Shown in pieces: positions 1-9,300 of a DNA stretch of 11,962 nt. This DNA is from Saprospiraceae bacterium (GTDB taxonomy: Bacteria; Bacteroidota; Bacteroidia; Chitinophagales; Saprospiraceae), in NCBI GenBank assembly GCA_007128085.1, contig SKYC01000338.1, positions 1 through 11,962 of the forward strand, given 5' to 3'. A program made the translations under genes and the position numbers. Each line of letters opens with the position of its first letter. Within the stretch, counting starts at the first letter, position 1. The notes beneath the pieces are model-generated. The model saw only the letters and a list, made by a program, of their open reading frames with translations, did not search any database and had not been told where the DNA came from.

Positions 1-1881
1 ATGTGGACTTACACCCAGGCGATTAAAGTTCAGTCCATTGAAGCCCCTCTGATAGAGAAATGCGATCCCATCGTAGTTTACGCAGAGGATGTGATTGAAT
101 GCAGTGGTTATATAGAACTCACCAATTCAGCCATGGACAATTGCACGCCCGATTCCCTCTTAAAGTGGTCGTACGTTTTGGAGCCGGAACCGGATGACCT
201 GGATGTGATTACGGGTCAGACGCCGGATGCATCGGGCTATTATCCTTTTGGAACTCACACCATCCGTTGGATGGTAGAGGATTTGTGTGGAAATAAAAGA
301 GTCTGTGATCAGGAGTTTACTATCAAAGACGGCAAGCAACCCACACCCGTATGCTATCACGGGTTGTCCTCGGTGGTCATGCCGGCCTCCGGAGAGATTA
401 CCCTCTCGGCTTCTGTTTTTGATGCCAACAGTTTCGATAATTGTACAGAAAAAAACAAACTTACCTTTGCGTACAGTGACGATGCTGCCGACTCCCTGAA
501 GACGTTTACCTGTGACAATTTGGATACGACTTTTGTCGAAATTTATGTATTTGACGAAGAGGGAAACAGCGATTTTTGCAGCACCTATATCGTAATTGGT
601 GACAATTACTTCAAATGTTCAGACTCGCTGATGACCATTACTGCGGGTATGGTGACGGACATTCACGGTGATCCCGTTCAGAATGTAAACATCCATTTTG
701 ACTCTGAAGATATGCCCGGGGTTTACGACGCAAAATCCTGGTTTAACGGCTACTACGAACTGGATTGGTACGGAGTGCATCCGGGATCCAAAGGATGGAT
801 TAGCGGGAGCAAGCGAGATGACTACCTCAATGGCGTGACCACCCTGGATTTGCTGTTGATCCAGCAACACATTCTCGGAAAGGAGTCATTTAGAACCAAT
901 ACGCAGTTTTTGGCCGCAGATATCAACGGAGATGGGCAGATTACCCTGGCGGACATCCTCGAAGCTCAACAGTTGATTCTGGGTAACATCGACGCTTTTC
1001 ACAACAATGATTCATGGTTGGTTTTTCCCGCCGAAGAAAAGGTATTCCGATCCGGCACCGGTGCCGAACTGTCAGAAGCCATTGAAATTGATTTATCGAG
1101 AAACCAAGTCACCCTCCAGAACTTTGAGGCCATTAAAGTGGGCGACATCAACTTTTCGGCCATTGGATCGCCGCCGGTTACCTCTGAGAGGCACTACACT
1201 AAAAAAGAACTGTTTTATCAAATGGAAGAAGCAAATGGATCTGTTCGATTGGCACTCAGTTTTGAGGAAGGGACTTTTGCCAGATCGCTTCAATTTACTT
1301 TGGACCTGGGAATCTCCCCCGAGGACATATCGGCCCTACAATTTGGCGAAGACCTGGATTTGAATTGGCAGTACAATCTGTTGCCTGGAGAAGAAGGGGG
1401 AATGCTGGCAGTGGTCAGTGTGTACAGCGATGACGGATTTTATTTCACGGAAAACCCCTTTTTGACTTTGGAGTTCAAAGAGGAATCTGTCCGGGACTTC
1501 GACGGCAACATTGCATTGGCTTCCGCGCCCGCACCCTCTGAAATTGCAGCAGACCTGCACAACACTCAGCAATTGGAGCTCGAATGGAAGGATGAAACAA
1601 ACAGGGAAATAATCGATCTCAGTCAAATGAGCGTGAAGGCCTATCCGAATCCCGGGTCGGGTCCACTTTCGGTTGAAATTCATTCGGTTTCTGATACCGA
1701 TGCGCACATAGAAATAATGGATGCTTTGGGAAGAGTGATTCACCGTCAGGAGGTCGACCTTGTTAAGGGACTCAATCAATTGAACGTAGATGAAGCATTT
1801 TTAGGCGGTAGTGGAATGTATTTGATCAGAGTTTCCGAATCGGGAGGAGAGAGCAAAACTGTTAAAGTTTTGAGACACTGA
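1..1881 (+). CDS. Secreted multidomain protein with dockerin-like module and T9SS type A sorting tail (5' partial)
   Basis: Only the C-terminal 626 residues are visible. There is no signal peptide and the frame is open from base 1, so the ATG at base 1 is probably an internal methionine. Order of parts: two Ig/HYR-like, cysteine-containing modules (about 1-110 and 110-205); a short carboxypeptidase-regulatory-like stretch (about 212-265); a dockerin-like module (about 268-335); a cohesin-like beta region (about 390-515); and a type A sorting domain (about 545-626) opening with the usual Y-P-N-P motif (548-551) and closing with M-Y-L-I-R-V and a basic tail. In the dockerin, the second calcium loop is canonical (D307, N309, D311, G312, D318). 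The first (D273 to D283, with N277-G278) is one residue short. By family knowledge the protein crosses the outer membrane by T9SS and is cleaved and attached at the surface or released. Its substrate or partner cannot be read from sequence. No membrane segment is seen. Confidence 0.9.
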   Translation: MWTYTQAIKVQSIEAPLIEKCDPIVVYAEDVIECSGYIELTNSAMDNCTPDSLLKWSYVLEPEPDDLDVITGQTPDASGYYPFGTHTIRWMVEDLCGNKRVCDQEFTIKDGKQPTPVCYHGLSSVVMPASGEITLSASVFDANSFDNCTEKNKLTFAYSDDAADSLKTFTCDNLDTTFVEIYVFDEEGNSDFCSTYIVIGDNYFKCSDSLMTITAGMVTDIHGDPVQNVNIHFDSEDMPGVYDAKSWFNGYYELDWYGVHPGSKGWISGSKRDDYLNGVTTLDLLLIQQHILGKESFRTNTQFLAADINGDGQITLADILEAQQLILGNIDAFHNNDSWLVFPAEEKVFRSGTGAELSEAIEIDLSRNQVTLQNFEAIKVGDINFSAIGSPPVTSERHYTKKELFYQMEEANGSVRLALSFEEGTFARSLQFTLDLGISPEDISALQFGEDLDLNWQYNLLPGEEGGMLAVVSVYSDDGFYFTENPFLTLEFKEESVRDFDGNIALASAPAPSEIAADLHNTQQLELEWKDETNREIIDLSQMSVKAYPNPGSGPLSVEIHSVSDTDAHIEIMDALGRVIHRQEVDLVKGLNQLNVDEAFLGGSGMYLIRVSESGGESKTVKVLRH

Positions 1882-1890
1882 TACCATCGT

Positions 1891-1918
1891 TAGAACGCAT
1901 CGTTATTATAGCGTTTTA
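1891..1918 (+). terminator. Weak stem-loop just after the first gene, possible terminator
   Basis: An 8-bp stem (TAGAACGC with GCGTTTTA, one G-U pair) encloses a 12-nt loop and starts 9 nt after the stop codon. The four Ts lie inside the right arm and there is no long T run after it, so as an intrinsic terminator it is poor. The 8-mer CATCGTTA occurs twice here (1885-1892 and 1898-1905), 13 bp apart, overlapping the hairpin. Termination is an inference from position only. Confidence 0.2.
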
Positions 1919-2270
1919 AAATTGTCTTGCCATATCCCTTTTAAGCTGTCTCAATGCGGCTTAGGGAAGATCTTATTTTTTCAGAACCCTCCCGAGCCGC
2001 ATCCCCAATTGTATTGATTTTATTGAACAGGTTGCGATTGCGAAAATCAGCCTCAATAAAGGTTTGTGGCAGCCATGTCAGGAGTGTGGATTTGCGCCAA
2101 TGCGGGTCCGCTTAAGGTCAAGTCCGTTTCTTACATGGAGCTGAATGAATGCGTATTTTGTAGATACCATAATGGTGGGGAATTGCAATAAATGTTAAAA
2201 AGTCGCTGCTACACGGTTTTTTTTGTTATATTTATTTTTTTGAGAAAATAATTACAGATATAATAATTAG

Positions 2271-2278
2271 TATATTTG
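2271..2278 (+). promoter_or_regulatory. Bacteroidota -7 promoter element TATATTTG
   Basis: The octamer matches the TAnnTTTG consensus read by the primary sigma factor of Bacteroidota exactly. It ends 34 nt before the ATG at 2313, so a transcript would start near 2284-2288 with a leader of about 25-30 nt. A -33 TTG/TTTG box at the usual spacing of about 19 nt is not clear. The nearest TTTG (2239-2242) is 28 nt upstream, which is too far. The promoter would serve the adhesin gene and the PorP/SprF gene behind it. Confidence 0.55.
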
Positions 2279-2312
2279 CATCAATTTTGATATCGAAATA
2301 TAATTTATACCC

Positions 2313-5300
2313 ATGAGGATTTTAAAAACACTCTTTTGTCTGGTATTTGCATTCTGTGCTTTTGGATTGAATGCTCAGCCCACTTTTAATATTTCCAGTG
2401 CCTCCGGACAGGATGGCGAAACGGTGGTTCTCGATGTCACCGTGGACGATTTCAACAACATGTTTGTTGTTAGTTTTTCCATTCAATGGGATCCCGAAGT
2501 AATGGAATTTGAAGAAGTCACTAACTTGAATTCTGGAGCTCAGATTGATAATTCCATGTTTGCAACGCCTTTGGACTCCCTCGCAGCAGAGGATTTACTT
2601 GTTTTTGGAGTATCGTGGCCTGAGTTTGGAGGCATCGACCTTGCGGATGGATCCCGATTGTTTAGTATCGAGTTTTTATTGGTCGGTGAGCCCTGCAGCA
2701 ATACAGATGTGGTATTTACGGATGGACCCACTGCAATTGAAATTATTCAGGAAATTGAAGAACCCATCGATGTCACGGATCAGACTACGTTCAACAGTGG
2801 TTTTGTTCAGGTACAGGGGGAAGGTTGCGATGAACCGACTGGAGATATTGAGTTCTTCGGGACCACTGAGTCTGCAGGCCCCGGAGAAGAAGTCTGCGTG
2901 GGAATTGGCGTGAGGAATTTTGAAGATATAATTTCTATGCAATACTCTCATTCCTGGAATCCCGATCTGTTGGAGTTCATCGAGCTTAGAAATTTCAATT
3001 TAACGGGTTTGAGCAATGCCAGTTTCGAAACAGGTCAGGCGGTCAATGGATCGATTACGATGTCCCACTCGATAGGTGATTTACTGACTGTTGATGACAA
3101 CACCATTCTTTATGAAATATGTTTTGAGGTAAAGGGCAGCATTGGTCAATCGGCTTTTGTGAACTTTACTTCCAACCCCTTGTCCGTTGACGTGGTTTCA
3201 GAAGATAGCGACGGAGAATTTCATGATTTGGATCCTACTTTTACCTCCGGGAGAGTTAACATAGATGGAGATTTTGACGGACCAACTTTTATCGGTGATC
3301 AAATCATCGGACCCTTGGGTGGAATCGCTTGCATGGATATCAATGTAACCGGTTTTGAAGACATCGTTACTTTTTCAGTGTTGGGTTTTGAGTGGGATCC
3401 TTCGGAATTGCAGTTTGTCGAAATACAAAATGGTGAGCTGACCATTGGTTCGGGATCCATTTCAGCCGATAACGACAATGGTCGGCTGAACCTCCTTTGG
3501 GAGGATGTCAGTGGGGATGGCTTAACACTACCTGATCACTCGACCATTTTCAGTATATGTTTTGAAGTGGTAGGCGAATGCGATGAGGTAGCGACCGTAT
3601 TGGTACCGGAATCACCGGACTTGACGGTGGTTCAGGACACCGAAATTGTGCCGGCTCAGGGAATTGACGGAACGGTACAGATCGAATGTGGCTGCGATAT
3701 TTCAGGCGTAGTTACAGATGTGGACTGCTTCAGTGAAGCGACGGGTTCGATAGATATTGAGTTGTCGATCATTTGTGAAGATTTTGAAAGTTTGACCTGG
3801 GAGGGTCCTGCCGACATAGCCGATGGCGAATTAAATCCCTCCGACTTACCCGCCGGAACGTATACGGTTACGGTGGTTTACAATGGTGGAGAAACCGAAG
3901 AAGCTACTTTTGAGGTCGGCCAGGGAGAAGAAATAGTGATCGATGATGTGGTGGTGAATCTTCCCGACCCTCCGGGAACGGCAACCGGCTCTATAGAAGT
4001 TGAAGCTTCAGGAGGAACCGGTAATCTGGATTACGATTGGGGGGATGTTCTGCCTGCAGGGGCATTAATCACAGATCTGGAGGCCGGAGAATATCAGGTG
4101 ACTATTACCGATGAACTCGGTTGCCAATTTGTTTCTGAAGTCATCGTTTTGTGCGGGATAGATGTATTGATGACGGTGAACAATGTCACTTGTACCGGGG
4201 ATGGAGATGGAAGTATTGTTTTCGAAGTAGAGGATGGACTGAACCTGGAGTTTCAATACTCTTGTAACGAGGAAGCTTCAGGGCCGACTCTCAGTGGCCT
4301 CGAGCCCGGAGAATGCACCATTACGGTGACGGATTTGGATCAGAATTGCAGCATCGTTTTTGAGGCTGAAATCACCGAAGCCGAAAACTTGTTTGAAATC
4401 ACCGAGATCAATGTTACCGACGACGATGAGGGTACGAATGACGGTGCCATTTCACTCGTTGTGGAAGGAGGTGTAATACCCTATACCTATAACTGGAGTC
4501 ACGACTCCAATTTGAACTCACCCAATGCATCCAATTTGGAAGGTGGAACCTATACGGTTGTAGTGACCGATGCCAATGGTTGTACTCGGGAAGAGACCAT
4601 AATGGTAGGCGGGGCTCTGGAGCCGGGAGCCAATATTATTCACGTAGCTTGTCGCGGTGAAGCGACGGGCAGCATCAGTTTGAATGTTGCCGGCGGTTCG
4701 GGAGATTACTCTTACCAGTGGATTTGCAGCGGAGGACAATCGGGTACGGAGCAAACCATCGAAAATTTAACGGCCGGTGTTTGTCAGGTAACCATCGTTG
4801 ACAACGAAACGGGAGTGGTCGTGGAAGATTCCTTTGAAGTGAATGAACCCGCTCTCGACCTCAACTTTGAAGTGATGTCTCTGGAGTGCAATGAAGAGAC
4901 CAACCGCGCAGACCTGGTTCTGGTAGCCACAGGAGGTGTGGCGCCCTACGACTTTAGCGTAGGACCGAATCAGTTCCAATCTACAAATCGATTCAATGGA
5001 TTGCTCTCCGGACCGGAAGTGGTATTTGTCAGAGACGATGCCAACTGTGAAAAAAGTCTGGAAATAGACATTCCCAACTGTATTTTTGACGACTGCTTCG
5101 AGGGCAGATTGGTCATCACTCCCAACGGAGACGGTTTAAACGATAATTTCATTATTAAATGTGCTCAAAACACGCAGAACGTATTGCGGATCTTCAATCG
5201 TGGTGGTCAATTGGTATACGAGGAGACCAACTACAGAAACACCTGGGAGGGCACCAAAACCAATGGCAGCGATCTTGAGGAGGACTCCTATATGTGGATA

Positions 5301-5375
5301 CTTGAAGTATTTGACACTTCCGGAAGTAGAGAAGTCTACCGTGGAACAGTTACACTGTTGAGGGATTTGAGGTAA
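2313..5375 (+). CDS. Surface adhesin-like protein: three cohesin-like domains, SprB-like repeats, T9SS type B C-terminal domain
   Basis: The protein has 1020 residues. A signal peptide (about 1-22, ending L-N-A-Q) supports the ATG start. Three tandem cohesin-like domains (about 24-170, 177-315 and 324-455) share a beta-sandwich signature: alternating valines, a D/N-F motif, then W-D/N-P with E/Q-F and E four to nine residues on. SprB-like repeats run from about 459 to 925, with recurring A-T-G-S-I, G-G-x-G/P-x-Y-x-W and L-x-x-G-x-Y-x-V-x-V/I-x-D motifs. The C-terminal domain (about 926-1020) has the I-T-P-N-G-D-G signature (935-941) and F-N-R-G-G of the gliding-motility-associated type B sorting family. 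By family knowledge it is exported by T9SS and held at the surface together with a PorP/SprF-type partner, which is the next gene, 30 nt downstream. The mature protein is strongly acidic, as calcium-binding adhesins often are. Ligand unknown: the cohesin-like domains could bind dockerins, polysaccharide or other surface proteins. Confidence 0.93.
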   Translation: MRILKTLFCLVFAFCAFGLNAQPTFNISSASGQDGETVVLDVTVDDFNNMFVVSFSIQWDPEVMEFEEVTNLNSGAQIDNSMFATPLDSLAAEDLLVFGVSWPEFGGIDLADGSRLFSIEFLLVGEPCSNTDVVFTDGPTAIEIIQEIEEPIDVTDQTTFNSGFVQVQGEGCDEPTGDIEFFGTTESAGPGEEVCVGIGVRNFEDIISMQYSHSWNPDLLEFIELRNFNLTGLSNASFETGQAVNGSITMSHSIGDLLTVDDNTILYEICFEVKGSIGQSAFVNFTSNPLSVDVVSEDSDGEFHDLDPTFTSGRVNIDGDFDGPTFIGDQIIGPLGGIACMDINVTGFEDIVTFSVLGFEWDPSELQFVEIQNGELTIGSGSISADNDNGRLNLLWEDVSGDGLTLPDHSTIFSICFEVVGECDEVATVLVPESPDLTVVQDTEIVPAQGIDGTVQIECGCDISGVVTDVDCFSEATGSIDIELSIICEDFESLTWEGPADIADGELNPSDLPAGTYTVTVVYNGGETEEATFEVGQGEEIVIDDVVVNLPDPPGTATGSIEVEASGGTGNLDYDWGDVLPAGALITDLEAGEYQVTITDELGCQFVSEVIVLCGIDVLMTVNNVTCTGDGDGSIVFEVEDGLNLEFQYSCNEEASGPTLSGLEPGECTITVTDLDQNCSIVFEAEITEAENLFEITEINVTDDDEGTNDGAISLVVEGGVIPYTYNWSHDSNLNSPNASNLEGGTYTVVVTDANGCTREETIMVGGALEPGANIIHVACRGEATGSISLNVAGGSGDYSYQWICSGGQSGTEQTIENLTAGVCQVTIVDNETGVVVEDSFEVNEPALDLNFEVMSLECNEETNRADLVLVATGGVAPYDFSVGPNQFQSTNRFNGLLSGPEVVFVRDDANCEKSLEIDIPNCIFDDCFEGRLVITPNGDGLNDNFIIKCAQNTQNVLRIFNRGGQLVYEETNYRNTWEGTKTNGSDLEEDSYMWILEVFDTSGSREVYRGTVTLLRDLR

Positions 5376-5405
5376 AATTGTGTTTGATTTAGAAAACGAA
5401 AAATT

Positions 5406-6311
5406 ATGAGATATTTTTTATTCAGCTTTATTGCATTGTGTTTGATGGCATCTACATCAAAGGCACAAGATCAGGTAAGTCATACCCAGTACTTCCTGCA
5501 TCCGGTTCTGATTAATCCGGCGGCAACAGGTATTCACAACGGACAACAGTTCGTTTTGAACTACAGAAACAATTGGAGTTCTTTTTCCGGTTCACCCCGT
5601 GCGTATACCTTTAGTTATGACGGGAGTTTTATGGAAGAAAGAGTCGGTTTGGGCGCTGTAATTTCCAACCGGACTTTCGGTGTTGAAAACCGATTCAGAG
5701 CGGGAGCTTCCTACAGTTATCGCTTTGGTGGTGAAGACTGGAAGTGGTCGGTCGGCCTTTCTACGGAGTACGAGCGATTTTCTCTGAGCAATGAAGTTTT
5801 TACCAGCGATCTGTACGATGCCGGAGACCCCATTGTTCAAGCAGCTGCCGATGGTATTGGTTACTTTGATTTGACCGCGGGAGTTTACGGAACTTTTCAG
5901 GAATCCTTCTTTTTTGGCCTTGCCGCACCGCAAATGGTAAGGGCGAGAATCGACGATGTGGGATTTGAGGATGACTCCGATGTACGTCTCTTTCAGTATT
6001 TTAACTTGTTGCTGGGATACAGCTTCGATGTGGAAAATTACGGTATGACGGTCGAACCATCGGTGTTTATAAAAAGGCTGAGGAATATACCCTTTCAGGT
6101 GGATTTCAATTTGCTGACCAAGTTTTTCGACGACCAACTCATGGCGGGGGTTTCTTATTCTACCGGATCGGGCGATCGACTGGGCTTTTTAATGGGTACG
6201 CGATTTAACAACGTCAGATTGTATTACTCATACGATATGTCGTTCCAGCCGCTACAGGATTACGCCAACGGTTCTCACGAGTTTACTATGTCTATTTTGC
6301 TTAAAGACTGA
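5406..6311 (+). CDS. PorP/SprF family type IX secretion outer-membrane protein
   Basis: The 301-residue product has a signal peptide cleaved after about A20 (S-T-S-K-A, then Q). The mature N-terminus carries the family's opening pattern: H-T-Q-Y-F at 26-30, then I-N-P-A-A-T-G and, a little later, N-Y-R-N-N-W. The rest is alternating aromatic and polar strands typical of an outer-membrane beta-barrel. Length and composition fit the family, which usually has about 300-340 residues. It lies 30 nt behind the type B adhesin gene with no promoter or terminator visible between them, so the two are probably co-transcribed. In Flavobacterium johnsoniae the related SprF is needed to secrete SprB. By analogy this protein is probably the dedicated export or anchoring partner of the upstream adhesin, not the core PorP of the secretion machine, because no other core T9SS genes are nearby. 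Confidence 0.92.
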   Translation: MRYFLFSFIALCLMASTSKAQDQVSHTQYFLHPVLINPAATGIHNGQQFVLNYRNNWSSFSGSPRAYTFSYDGSFMEERVGLGAVISNRTFGVENRFRAGASYSYRFGGEDWKWSVGLSTEYERFSLSNEVFTSDLYDAGDPIVQAAADGIGYFDLTAGVYGTFQESFFFGLAAPQMVRARIDDVGFEDDSDVRLFQYFNLLLGYSFDVENYGMTVEPSVFIKRLRNIPFQVDFNLLTKFFDDQLMAGVSYSTGSGDRLGFLMGTRFNNVRLYYSYDMSFQPLQDYANGSHEFTMSILLKD

Positions 6312-6320
6312 TGTTCTGCA

Positions 6321-9300
6321 TTAGAAAGTAGCGGTAGCGTTCATGCTCCCGGTGTGGACAAATGCATTGCTGCCCGGCTTACGTCCTGTGTACTGCAGAC
6401 TGAGCCGCAGGTTTTCCGTTATTCTCTTTTCAAAGCTGATGTTGGCCCTCAGGTTGTTTCCCGGACTCAGGCCCGTCAACATGAGGATGGCGGCAGGACT
6501 GTTGAGGGGACCCTCTACATTGGCGCGGGTGTAATTCAACCTGGCAGAGACCACTGAAGAGGATCCCTCCTGACGAAAAGTCCACTCGGTGGTTATATCG
6601 TGAAATTTTCCGGACTCGAGTGCTCCATCGGCAACATTGGATTTTTGCTGAAAAGCGTACCAGGCCTTTAAATTCAGTGATTGAGAAAATCGGTAATTTC
6701 CCTCAGACCGCACTTCCCAACCCCTTATTTCAAAATTATTGGTCAAAAATGCATCCGAAAACCCATCGATCGTCCGTGTGCTCAACTGGACAATATGCGT
6801 GTACGATCGGCTGATATTATACCTCCCCCTCAATGTCCAGTCACTGTTTGCCCGGCCTTCACTCCCGGTCACCTGCTCATTGGTAGTGGTATTGTGTAAG
6901 TAACTGAGCTGGATGTCGTAGGTGGCGTGACCGCGATTGAAAAACAGACTGTGTCGTGTGCCCAAATTGAATGAGACCAATGTCGTGTCTTGGGGATCCC
7001 ATTTGTAGGGATTGAACTCCCCGGCCCGGTCCTCCTCCACCGTTCTTCGGTCTACGCGGAGATTGGACACCAGTGAAAAGCGCCTGGCCATGGCCGCCAA
7101 TTCAGAGTCGCCCCAATCCAGTCTGGCGGGGTTCCAGGATAGGTTTTGATGAATGGAAACGGAATTGACGCTGATGAATTCGTCGGTAATAATGGGGAGG
7201 CGAATATGCGTTCGCTCTTCCGGATTGGGGGTGAGAAAAAACTCATTGATTTGTTGCTTGCCGTCCCCATTGAGATCTATCCAGGTGTATTGTCCCTCTC
7301 CGGGTGGAACTTCCCTGAATTCAAATTCGACTTTGGGTTCCTGTCCGGATCCCGCTTCGTAGACATTGCCGTAAGTAAGTGCGCCGTTTAACACTCTTCC
7401 GCTGTATTCCAGCCTGCTCAGCAGTGTTTTCCGAGCTTGAAAATCGTCAATTCCCGCTTCTGTTACCTCCAATTCTCTCAAATTGACAGAGGCTTTTATC
7501 TCGTGGTTATCGGCAGGCGAGTAACTGCCGGACAATTTCCAGTTTTCGGACTGAGTGAATCTGGTGAATGTCCCCTCTTCGGGTCGGTCGTCGGTCCGGC
7601 TGGTATAAGAGGCCCTCCAGGTCAATCGACTCTGAATGGCCTGTTCTACAAAAAAAGTGTGGGCCTGGAATCGGAAACTCGAGGCGTCCAGAGAGTCGGA
7701 GCCATTTTGCAAAAATTCGTTTTGCTCTTCCTCGTAGCGATAACCGATGGCACCGCCGGGCAGGAAATCCAACCTTCTCTTCAGGTTTAATATCGGCCGT
7801 GAAAAGCGGGTGGTCTGGTGTATGTTTTTTGTTCTCAGCCAATTGGCCTCCCCGTCGATTTCCATTTTTTCAAACTGCCAGGCTCCGGCAATCAGATTTC
7901 TGGTTCCCCTGTACTCATCTGCCCTGAACAAGCCCGAGAATTCATAGGAAAGGTCGAAATGATTCCCTTTGCTGAGGCCCAATATGCCCGTTCCCCAGTG
8001 CTCGTTTTGAGGTTGTTCGTCTATGTAATTCCAGTCCCTTTCAAATTCCGGACTTCGGTAGGGATTCAGGACGCGGAAATTTTCTCCGCTGAACTCGTAA
8101 TCGAATTGGTGGTAGATGGTCCACGGAAGGCTATCGCTCCCCAAGGCCCTCTCGGTATTAAATTGGAGGAAGGTGCCTACTCCCGCGTTGTTTCGGTTGC
8201 CGATTTCTGAAAATCGATTGTCGTCAAAATTACTGATACTGACCTCGGCGGAGAGATGGGTGTTTTGTGAAAACCGATGCCGTACGCCCACTGAAGTCAT
8301 TTGCTGTTTTTGCGGTGGGGTGAGTCGCCGGACGGGTTCAAATCTGCCCTGACGAGCACCACTCACAGAATCCGGGGGCACGAATTCGTAAACCCTGCCG
8401 TTTCTGGCATCGGTTCTGCGGATGTAATTGCCCTGCCCTTGTCCCAGGTCGGTAAACTGGGCAGTAAATAATTCCTGAGCCGGCCCTTCCGCCACTACCA
8501 GAATTTGAAAAACAGTATCCCTGCCCTCTATTTTCCAGGGGAACTCCTGTTGTTCATACTGCACCTGATTGGGGTTGAATCCGTCTTCAACGGGTATGAG
8601 GGCCGGTGAGTAGAGATTTTCGGTTTCATCCCCGGCGCGTTCCAGCAGTTCGATGTCCTCCCGGCTCAGATCGAGTAAACCCGTTGGAGAGCGGCTGTCC
8701 TGTTCGCTGTAAAAGTTGAGGTAATATTCTGTGTTTTCCATGCGATAGCTGGTGTTGAGCGTGAGCAGTGACCGACTGTAATTCTGGTCGATGAACTCAA
8801 ACTCTGCGATAATCCGGCTGTCTTTGGTCACCATGGTGTTGTAGGTGAAAATAATTTCCGCCGTATTGTAGTCGATGATGTAATCATTTTCAATGCCCCG
8901 GATGAGTTTTCGGCCATCGAGAAATATACTCTCGGTGCCGGCCAGAACGATGATGAATCGCTCACCGCTGCTGCCCCGTAGGCGATAGGGCCCCTGGTTT
9001 CCCTCGGAGACCTCCAGTCGCTGTCGGGCAAACTTTCCCTGACTGATGGATGCCCCCACCTCTGTTTGAAGTACCCCATTGCCGAGGTAGTCCTCGTATC
9101 CGTAGTTCAGTCCCTTTAATTTTTTGTGGTACCGCATGAAATGACCGCCCTCCTGCCTCAATTCGATGTCACCGGCCAGCAAGCGGTGTTGGTTTCTCGA
9201 CAACTCGATGAAAATCCGGTCAAATTCCTGAATCTGGCGGGTCGATCCATCGGCCTGAATGGGAATATTCTCGTCCGATATGACAGCCATTACATTGATG

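Larger units (their letters stand above)
1882..2312. other. 431-bp intergenic region without a convincing gene
   Basis: Besides the weak hairpin at its start, it holds a perfect 8-bp inverted repeat, ATGCGGCT (1954-1961) with AGCCGCAT (1995-2002). An inner AGGG/CCCT pairing (1963-1966 with 1987-1990) leaves a loop of 20 nt. A small palindrome ACCAT-A-ATGGT lies at 2166-2176 and a T8 run at 2217-2224. From about 2200 the DNA becomes very AT-rich and leads into the promoter of the next gene. On the minus strand, 1941-2111 is open for 56 codons with a protein-like composition but has no start codon. It could be a gene remnant or chance. Confidence 0.5.

Noticed and set aside
1336..1779. 147-codon minus-strand frame inside the first gene
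   Set aside because: It lies wholly within a clearly coding plus-strand region with recognisable domains and has no domain of its own; it is a mirror of that coding sequence.
2197..2224. A5 run and T8 run around a GC-richer centre as a rho-independent terminator
   Set aside because: The centre does not fold into a GC stem, and the spot is more than 300 bp after the first gene and just before the promoter of the next.
5592..6137. 181-codon minus-strand frame inside the PorP/SprF gene
   Set aside because: It is long but antisense to an unambiguous family member and has no recognisable motif.
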